Assembly (NCBI GenBank): GCA_022266195.1
Contig: WHVY01000001.1
Span: 19,220,001-19,284,000, forward strand
From: Tetranychus cinnabarinus
Lineage: Eukaryota > Arthropoda > Arachnida > Trombidiformes > Tetranychidae
DNA: 64,000 bases
Direction: 5' to 3'
In this document: positions 55,536 to 64,000 of the stretch, in pieces
Layout: each line of letters opens with the position of its first letter
How positions within the stretch are numbered: position 1 is the first letter of the stretch
Program-made: the position numbers and the translations under genes
Notes under the pieces: generated by a model
What the model saw: only the letters and a program-made list of their open reading frames with translations
Told to the model about the DNA's origin: nothing
Databases searched by the model: none

Positions 55536-57249
55536 AAGATAATCAAAATACCAAGATAATCATATTCATATCATCTATTTTTAAAGATTTACATTGTTTT
55601 CGATTGGAATGACTAATCGAAATCGATAGACTATTTTATCATACTGGAAAGTACATAAAATACCGATCTAATAAATAATTATTAATGCTGAAACTGATCA
55701 TAATCGGTTTATCTATATTAATGCTATTCATTTACCTCATCATTCAATGTTATATCCGCTGATGAAGATAATTTTAATGATCTATCTATATTCGACCTTT
55801 TTATATCACATTGTACCATTGTATAATTTAGTAATGTATCATTGATTATATTTATAAGGACTGCATGAAATGTTGCATGACATGCTAAATATATTAAAAT
55901 ATCTATTTTATTACTCCCTTTAATTTATTTACACTCTTTATTCTAATTAATTGCAATTGCTCAAAACAGTACAGCTATTTAGCTAGATCTGAGGCGAGCT
56001 TTAGATTTGCTGGGACAGCTCAAAATTTGGTAAAAATGCCTTTGAATGTTTTCATAAAAACAAATCAATTCGACAAAACCTCGAATTTAAGAATGGCCTC
56101 AATCTCCGTTCAATATTATTAATACTCATATTTAGGGACGTCAAAATCGACGGTTAGACTTATTCAATTTCGGGGCCGAAATCGGCGGATAAAATGTATT
56201 GATTTCGGCGCTTAAAATTCCAATTTTCGGGCCAGTTTTAGGCATTTTCAAAACAAACAAATTAATAAACATTTATTGGATGTGAATGAAAATTTAAGGC
56301 ATTATACAATATGCAAGTAAAGAAAGAGAAATTATATTCAGACGAAACCCCTAGAAAATTGTAGACTTGAAAAGTAAGTATTGCTAAAGTATGCAAAAGT
56401 TAGACGTAAAACTGTCTGAGAGAATCATAAAAATCAAAAAATAGGAATAAAAAAGAGTAAATTTTGAAAAAATCGACATCTTTCTTTTGACGTCCGTACT
56501 CATATTCATCGATTTTCAATAGTAAGTCTCTTTCAAAAACCATCGCTATTAATGGTTCCATGTCAAATAAGCTCTAACATTTGGTAACGTCCCTGTAAAT
56601 ATCTCTTTATTGTCTAATAGATCGATAGATCTTTGATTGAAGTCAAGATTGTGTCACAAAAAATTAAAGATCGAGAGAGAAGGTGATTCCCGTGTTAAAT
56701 TGAAGTTATCCACTGGAAAACAATTGTTCTCGGAATGTTTACAGTACCATCCAGAGAGCATCAATTTTTTAAATCAAGATAAGGATAAAACTCCAAGCTA
56801 TCATCTTAATATCAGTTTAGTCAGTGATTATGATCACTTTTTCACTTCTGTAAATTGTAAAACTTTGTACTTCATTATTGGCGCTATTAAATTCAATCAT
56901 CTTCATTAACTCAGAAAATTTCGTTATTAAATAAATCACGATTAGCTTGGATGTGAATATTTCAAGTAGGTTGTGTCTGTACTAAAAGATGGCACTATTA
57001 ACGAGTTGTAAAGTTTCGTTTCGGGGAGTTTTTCACTTTATTTTCACCATTTTACTGTACTTCAGCAATGATCATGCTCGTGTTGGTGTTGAAACTTTTT
57101 TGTTAGTCTTTTTTCAATTAATTCAATTAAATTAACAGTATTTATTCAGTTAACTACTCTCATTTGCTTCGCTAGCAGCAAATATTAACCGATCTCAGTC
57201 TCCATTTGAGTGAAATTGTTGATTCACTTGATGTCCTAACCTGTTCGGT
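55536..57249. other. Intergenic region with a putative 364-bp transposable element
   Basis: TRPML 3' UTR, the element at 56133..56496, and the promoter of the MH2 gene. The open frame near 56637 begins with TTG and has no gene-like features. Confidence 0.5.
56133..56496. mobile_element. Putative non-autonomous DNA transposon with 10-bp target duplication
   Basis: TACTCATATT occurs at 56123..56132 and 56497..56506. Just inside, an 11-bp inverted repeat GGACGTCAAAA occurs at 56136..56146 and, as complement, at 56485..56495. The outermost 1-3 bases are not matched. No coding capacity. A duplication of 8-10 bp would fit hAT- or Mutator-like elements. Confidence 0.65.
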
Positions 57250-60200
57250 ATGCCTTCAAAGCGTAAACATCCAACTGAACCACATTGGTTTATTGATTAC
57301 AATCAATCAAATCAACAGCGTGATAAAAGTGTTTCCAGAAAATATGATCTTCTAGATTCCGATGAAGACACGTGGTCCAGAGACGATCTTCTCTACAAGG
57401 TAAGCTTTTTCCTTCCTTGTGCACCTGTTGCCTAGCAAATCTTTTGACTCCCGCCACTTTACCTTCTCAGGACAATCTTCACGAGGTTTTGAGCAAATGG
57501 AAGAATCTAGACTGTGGCATTTGGGGCAAGATTATTTGTCTCGAACGCAATCGGCGTGTTGCTAAAGCCTATGCCAGGTTTGGCAAATTAAACATCAATG
57601 GATCTGACGTTTGTTTTGATGGTTACACTATTGGATTAGAGGGTTTTGATAATCCATATCGAGCTGAATGTACAGAGAATGTCCTGAAAACTATTGGAAA
57701 TGAAGGTTTGGACATTCAAATTGATAGTAAAGGCAACATTTGGATTGAACGACACTGTGATTGTTCAGTTTATACCCCAGAATGTCATCAACAATCACTC
57801 TCACGGAATAACCATTTAACTGCCATTGGAAGAGAGTTGGAGACTCGAAGAGGTCACCTTTCAAAAGGAAAGCCATTCAAATTGTTTGACATGGCTCGGT
57901 TTCGTGAAAATGTTACAAAAGAAATGTCATCAACTTATCCCGATATGGCCTCCCTGCAACTCCAGTGTATCTCTGTTATTTCATTTGGATCTAATTGTTT
58001 AAACATATTAGAATCACCATTATCCATTTTGGTCATCAACATCTATGCCCTTGACATTCTTAGAAGTAGACTGTGTCCAGTTAATAAACCAATCAAGGAA
58101 AGTTTCAAAACGGTTGCTGGATCAGTCTGGCAATCTGTCCGAAGATTAGGTGAGTTGACTTTTCTAATCGCAATTTCAAACTCTCAACACTTATATAATG
58201 GCTCTCCTCTGCAAACTGCTAAATACACTTAATTATTTCGCTCGTAAACCAGAATTTATCGCAAAATATCAGACTTGCCCTTTTATTTTGAACAAAAAAA
58301 AAGGCTAACATACAAAGATTTGTATGTAAAATTTATTTTCAATAACTTATTACTAAACATATTTGTTATTTTGTATGAACTTGAAGATCCTTGAATATGA
58401 GAAATGACCTTATCTGAACAATGAAAAATTGATACCAAAATAATTGATATTTCAAGTCATTTTTCATATTTAAAATTAATTTATAATCTCGAACAGTTTT
58501 GGTTGAAAAATTTACCATTGCAAAGGATAATTAGAAAGTGAAAAATCCTTGATTCAAAAAATTTAATTTTTGGTTTTTCTAACTTTTCGCAACCATCACT
58601 ACCAATTATAATGATTATCCACCCATCACAACTTGATTTAGTTAATAGTTAGCCATTTAACTCCATGGGCGTTGGTAAATAACCAGGATAATAATCAAAC
58701 CTTCCAAATTAAATCATGATAACTCGTTTGCTTGTGTCTCGTCCAGATTCAATGTGAACTTAGAACATGTAATTTTTTCTTTCTCCTTGCAAGCCATTTG
58801 TAAGAAAAAACAAGTAGCAAGAAGAAGAAGAAAAAACAGGGATGATTGAATTCAGAATAGCTTCCATCACAGGTATATGCATTTTAAATTTGCCCAAGGG
58901 TAAGTGATTAAAGTTAATCTGTACAGTAACTGAGATGTTCATAGTAACTCTTGAAATGTTTTCTGAGCCTGCAAGAGTCTCCTACTTTAGGTCACCAGGA
59001 ACGATTTAAGGGAAGTTCTTACATTGCAACTGAGAAAATCTCCTTGAAACAAGTTGATCCCTCCCTTCATCTTGATCCCCACTTCACTTTCATCTTGAAG
59101 ATACCCTGAGATTCACTAATTGGGTCGACATCAATTCAAGTTCAATCCATTCCCTTAAGGCAAACTGCTCTCACTTTCAGAACTCTCAGTCTCTCTGATG
59201 ATCATCGTTATGATGATGATAATGTTTGTATAAGATTCCTCAGTGATGAAGAACAGATAATCTAAATTTTCTTCTGTTTTTTCCAAACATCTTTGCTAAT
59301 TAAACCACTTTTATCCAAACAAATTATCAAACAGAAACAACCTGTTGATTCTGTTTACCTTTTTTGCCTTTCACAGCTTTTATACGCTCTTTGCTTCACC
59401 ATTTAACATAATCAGTCTTGAATCAGCACAATCATTATTCAATTGTTATTCAGACAATTTAAGTTTGTTGCATCAAAATATTGCCTTAATCCATTACTTT
59501 CACGTTATTTATAATCAAATTAACATGATTATCATTACGTCAACTTTTCTCGACTTTTAATGTAAATTGTGTTTCCAATAATTTAACATCATTTGACATG
59601 TTATTCAAAATAATGTCAACTGTTGATTAATATTTCAATTAAATACTGCAGTTGACACTTTCATCTTTAGGTTAAATCAATTGTGAATTAAATTATTTAC
59701 ATTTTCAGATGTAAATTGAATGAACTCAACCTTACCAATCAATCATTGTTAACTTTCTTTCCTCAAATCAATTATCCAAATATTTTCTTACATAATTAAA
59801 TTATTCCAATTAACCCGACTTTTGAAGATAACCTTCCATGCTCATCTAATTGTAATCCATCTGAATTGATACAATCCTTCAATATCTTCATTCCAATCCA
59901 AATAACTGAAAATACTCTCAACTGTCTCAATGGCTGTTCAATTGTGGCCAGTGTTTACCCGACTCAATTAAATTTGCAAACTTAATCATGAAAGTCTCAA
60001 GTGCAGTTTGCTTCAATTTCAAGCTCAAGTCGTTATGAAAAAGTGCAATTATATCAGCGCTCAAGATTTGAATAATTTTCACTTTTCTCGATGATTACAT
60101 GACGATGATTCAATATTGAAAGCGACTCTTCTCAAGAGCGTAAACAATTAGATTCAAGACGAACAATTATTTCATTATTAACTTCGTGACATGAATTGTG

Positions 60201-63200
60201 TTAACAAAATGTAAACCTTACACGAGTTTGCACGAATAAAGTTTATTCACAAATTTAGTAATCAAATCAACTCTTTTGATGGCTTTACGGCCAACTCATT
60301 TAATCATTTCCATTCAAAACTTGTAATTAGTTTAATCAATGCGTTTGCCTTGAATTTGCAAATGTCTGATCCATCGATGATTAGTTTTAACCAACAACTC
60401 AAGAGGACAATAACATTTCATTGACTATTCATTTTATATGTTTGTTGCTTAAATATTGTTATCCTCAACTTTGCAGGCGATCAATTTCAATTATGATTAT
60501 TTGGTAACACAATTTGATTTAATGTTAGGCACCAGATAATTTATTAATCACCTTAAGCAATGTACTTTACAGGGATTTTTATCTTAATCAACTTTTTTCC
60601 AACAACACTTGTAAGACTCGTTCATCTCAACTCGATTATATCCTTTTGCACCTTTCTATTGCAAAACAACTCAATTTAGATTGAGATTTAGATTGCCATT
60701 AATTGATTGGAAATAATTTGCATTCAACATTTCCTCAAACAATTAATATGTCAATTCAATTGTAACGCGAAGGGCTAAAGGTTGAGTGGCACTTATGAAG
60801 AGAGAAAAGAGATTTCAAAAAAGATCATTTTGTCAACAAGAAAAAACTGTTAAAAACTTTGAAACAAGAATGCATTTCTTACCATTTTCACACATTTTTG
60901 GTCTCAGCGGATCACTTTATACCTTTTGAGTAGCTCGCATTGTTTTCTTGACCAAGTTTTCAGCAATTTTTTAGCATTTTCTTCGTGAGTTTGAGTTTCT
61001 ATTTTTACCATTCCTCAGTCTTTAGTTAGCTTGTCCGTCATAAACGTGGTAAAAGCAAGAGTTACTGATTCAAAAAAGGTGTTCGAGAAAGTGAAAGCAT
61101 GAATGTTTTAGGATTGAAAAGGACAACAGTTTCAATGAAAGAAGGTCGCTTTTGTAAAAAAATCTTGGAGGTGAACCAGAATTAAGTTTGAATAAGAAAC
61201 AAATTCAAATCATGGCTGGGTGCAGGCAAAGAACTTGTAAAGAGCACAAAAGTGTGTGTATTTCAGTCAGCGGGTCATTTCAGCATTCAATCAATCTTGC
61301 ATTGTAACAATCGTCTATTAAATATAATTAACCTTTTTCATCATAAAGTGCAAAGTGTGACTGATGCTAAATCATAATTGTTAATTAAGACCTCTAATGT
61401 GCTTTTTGTTTGTTTATTACAATGTAACAATTTTAATCAAATTTACCAGATTCACTTCATTAATAATTGTTTTCAAAGTGCATCTTTATTGTATTACCTG
61501 AATGGCTAACTAGCAGAAGCATGTAAATTTTAACGCTAATTTACAATTAACATGATCATATATTTGCAAATCAACTCTTAATTACTCTAATCTTTAGCTT
61601 AAATCGTACTTTACCGGCCCAAGAAATTAAAATAATAATAAACTTTCAATAATGATATTCGTTTAAATTTGTTTTTACAATTTAAACATTTTTGGCAATG
61701 ATTGAAGACCAAAAGATTTTAGCAAAACTTAAATAATTTCGTTAGTTATATCTAGTTAGCAATCAGCAAATTGTAAATTGAGTTGTATTAGCAAATTGCA
61801 TTACCTAGTTGGTTGTTCAAGAAAGTCAAGTTTGTTTTTGTCCAAATGTCTTATTTACCTTTCAAGGTTAAGGTCAAACTTGTTGCCATGTTGGAAGAAC
61901 CATCGGTCAGTTGGTCAGTTGCAAAATGAGAAACTGTACCATCTTCAATCACGTTTGTTAACACTTTAATTATCGTTAATTATATGTCTGCTCATCTAAT
62001 GGGTAACAAATGTCTATCAACACTCTCAGCAATTGAGTTATAGCTAACAATAATAATAGGTTAACCCAGCAAACTTTGGTTATTATTAGGTGTTCAAAAA
62101 CAACCAAAAAGTCAGAGAAACCTTTCTTTGTTCCGAAAGGGCTAAAAATGAATTTACCTATTCGATTGGAAAATTTTTTGACTCACTTTACCTTGTTCAA
62201 GTTAATTATTTTATGCTATTGTACATAAGCTAGCCTTAAGCTAAACAAAAGATGAAAAATGTATGCCAAAAAAGATGCTACAAAAAGATACCAAAATCCA
62301 ATCCATGTAACAATAGGTAAACCCAAAATCTTGGCTAAATACCTTTTAACGGTTTTCACAATTCACTTGATTTATGACCTTAGAGAATCCCTTCTCTTTA
62401 CTTTGATTAATTCATCTTAATCAATATTTTTAGCAATCAATGTTGTCAATTACCAGTGAACATGACAAAAGACAGTTCACATAAAGTTCAATATTGTCAA
62501 CCTTATCCAAACATTTACCAGTATTGTTTCCGAATGCATCTTTTGTTTCCTTTTTCCGGCTCTTCTCACTGTTGTCCCTTTGCTGGTCACTACAGTTTCA
62601 TCAGTTACTCAAACCCTTCAGGCAGGCTGTAAATATTTTAGCTAAATTTTCGCTCCACCTTAAGGGGATTTAAGAGAAACTCAAGAGTGCGTTTCACTCT
62701 GAAAATGTCTTCCAATTCGCATCATTTCTGTAGCTTTTTTAGCATTTTTGTTTCTTCCTTTTGTTGGTTTCTGGCCTTGAAAGGAACAAAAATTAAGGTA
62801 ATGACCATAGGAAACACTGATTTCTTTGGGTCAACAAAGAACAGACAATTGTTTACTAATAAAATTAACGATCACCTATTTGAAGAAACGAACTGGTCAG
62901 CTTAAGAACCTCAAATTGCCATCTTGTCCTCATTTTTTTGGACAGTAAAAGTCTTATCTGTTTTACCATCAAAAACAATCAACTCTGAGTTCAAAGCAAA
63001 TAATGTAAACTTGAAACATTTAGATCAATAATGCGTTCTGGTAGATGTGAAGGTAAAAAATGTAAATTGAAATCAATTGAGTTCTTGTTCAACTGTAAAG
63101 CATCTGTTAGACTAATAGGATCAAGGTTAATTTGCAGCATAAACTTGAATTTTAATTACATTTGTTTCTTTATATTTAAATTATGATTTTTATAATAATC

Positions 63201-64000
63201 ATCTTTACAATGTTTAATGTCTCTAGTTTCTTCTAATTTTTTCAATTCAGCTTCTCGTTCATCACAACGAAACTCATTATCAAACATGTTTGACCGATCT
63301 GGAGGATCCAAGTTGATTGATGAAAATCCCTATTCATCTATTACTTCAACCGTCTCTTATCATGACATCAACTCGCTGGTTGGTTATGGAGCAATTAGAA
63401 CTAAAGAACCTTCACCAAGATTAACTTATTCGCAATTTAATCAGTTCAGGATATCACCAATGGAGAGTCACATCAAGAGTTCAACAATTGACTTCCATAG
63501 ACCGAAAAATGAACCACCGCCCGATTACGATACCACAAGTTGTTCATCAATCTCAACCATTTACAAAGACACTCGACAATGTAAGCTTTATGCAAAATAA
63601 ATATAAATTTAGACTTATTATTTATTTTCATCTCAACAGCTTCCAATGAATCAAAGGACGAGTTTGATGACTGGTCAAGCACTCCAGTCCCTAATAAACC
63701 TTCATTTTATCCTCAAACGCGTCTAAGTGGACCTTTGAACAGTGTTTTCCGAGCGTTTCCACTCGATGCTCCAGTTGTTGATCCAAATAGCAATCAAAAG
63801 GATGAAGCTGAAAATACAGGCGACTCATCGGAATCAAGTGTATCAAATGCATCTGAAACATCTCCAGGTTAGTTAATCAATAGTACAACATGAAAAATGA
63901 TTTACTAATGATTTTATTAATTTTACAGAATCAGAGTCTACTGATGAGGCTGCAAACCACATTTATAGCAGTATAGTCGATGGGAAATCATCATCAAATC
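57250..64000 (+). CDS. SMAD-like MH2-domain protein (Expansion-like), 3' incomplete
   Basis: Exons 57250..57399, 57471..58149, 63251..63580, 63640..63867 and 63929..>64000; all junctions keep frame with GT-AG introns. The N-terminal region (SDEDTWSRDDLLYK) leads into an MH2 domain: CGIWGKIICLERNRRVAKAY, INGSDVCFDGYTIGLEGFDNP, NVLKTIGNEGLDIQIDSKGNIWIERHC, then FKLFDMARFRENVTKE. This pattern matches the MH2 fold of SMADs but without an MH1 domain, as in the arthropod protein Expansion, which shapes tracheal tubes in Drosophila. Exons 3-5 encode a Ser/Pro/Asp-rich disordered tail. Joining exon 2 (...TTA G) to 63251 (CT TCT) needs a 5.1 kb intron; the phase fits but the link is an inference. The frame before 63251 contains an ATG at 63217 that could serve an alternative first exon. 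Confidence 0.78.
58150..63250 (+). other. 5.1 kb intron of the MH2-domain gene
   Basis: By far the longest single-copy intron here. Non-coding on both strands as far as I can see; no inverted-repeat element was spotted. Could hold enhancers or an internal promoter. Confidence 0.55.

Noticed and set aside
56637..56909. 90-codon gene near the TRPML 3' side
   Set aside because: Starts with TTG; no signal peptide, domain or splice evidence.
1..64000. CRISPR arrays, bacterial operons or recent bacterial gene transfer
   Set aside because: No spaced direct repeats, every confident gene has GT-AG introns or clear animal orthology, and base composition is even.

Overview
This is a nuclear genomic window from a small, AT-rich, gene-dense animal genome. 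Genes lie on both strands and most introns run from about 57 to 550 bp with GT-AG borders. The set of genes (ionotropic-receptor-like protein, otopetrin, TRPML channel, an Expansion-type MH2 protein, an acarine-looking six-cysteine secreted protein) points to an arthropod. Intron size and base composition fit a mite of the spider-mite (Tetranychus) type. The organism is an inference; no species-diagnostic sequence is present.

Layout. 0.1-10.3 kb: cytosolic seryl-tRNA synthetase (-) and, divergently, alanine aminotransferase (+). The single aminotransferase intron holds a 4.2 kb P-element-like transposon on the opposite strand. That element has one in-frame stop in its THAP-domain transposase, a nested TA-flanked MITE and a large palindrome in its right end. 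11-21.4 kb: two near-identical CDK9 genes (-), which bracket a divergent ionotropic-receptor-like gene, a Ser/Thr-rich secreted protein with three LPWE(E/D)D motifs, and a Lifeguard/TMBIM gene. 22-36 kb: ZC3H15, a six-cysteine secreted protein, WDR1 (AIP1), beta-tubulin (with a 1-nt frameshift in this sequence) and PSMD11/Rpn6. 37-46 kb: EMC7, an otopetrin proton channel, a decayed fragment of PARS2, RXYLT1, an MPV17L2-like gene with a UGA-CUA readthrough candidate, and the intact PARS2 gene. 47-55.5 kb: a basic nuclear protein with PP1-docking and CaaX motifs, a galactose-mutarotase-like pseudoenzyme, a third and diverged CDK9 gene, and TRPML. 57 kb to the end: an MH2-domain (Expansion-like) gene that runs off the window, with a 5.1 kb intron.

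Most genes are housekeeping genes with clear animal orthologues and show no operon-like relation. The unusual content is the CDK9 expansion to three intact copies (the kinase of P-TEFb, normally single-copy in animals), the transposon inside the aminotransferase gene, the beta-tubulin frameshift, the possible programmed stop-codon readthrough in the MPV17L2-like gene, the lamin-tail-like CaaX protein, and a 10-bp motif found at several likely transcription starts. I saw no CRISPR array, rRNA or convincing tRNA.
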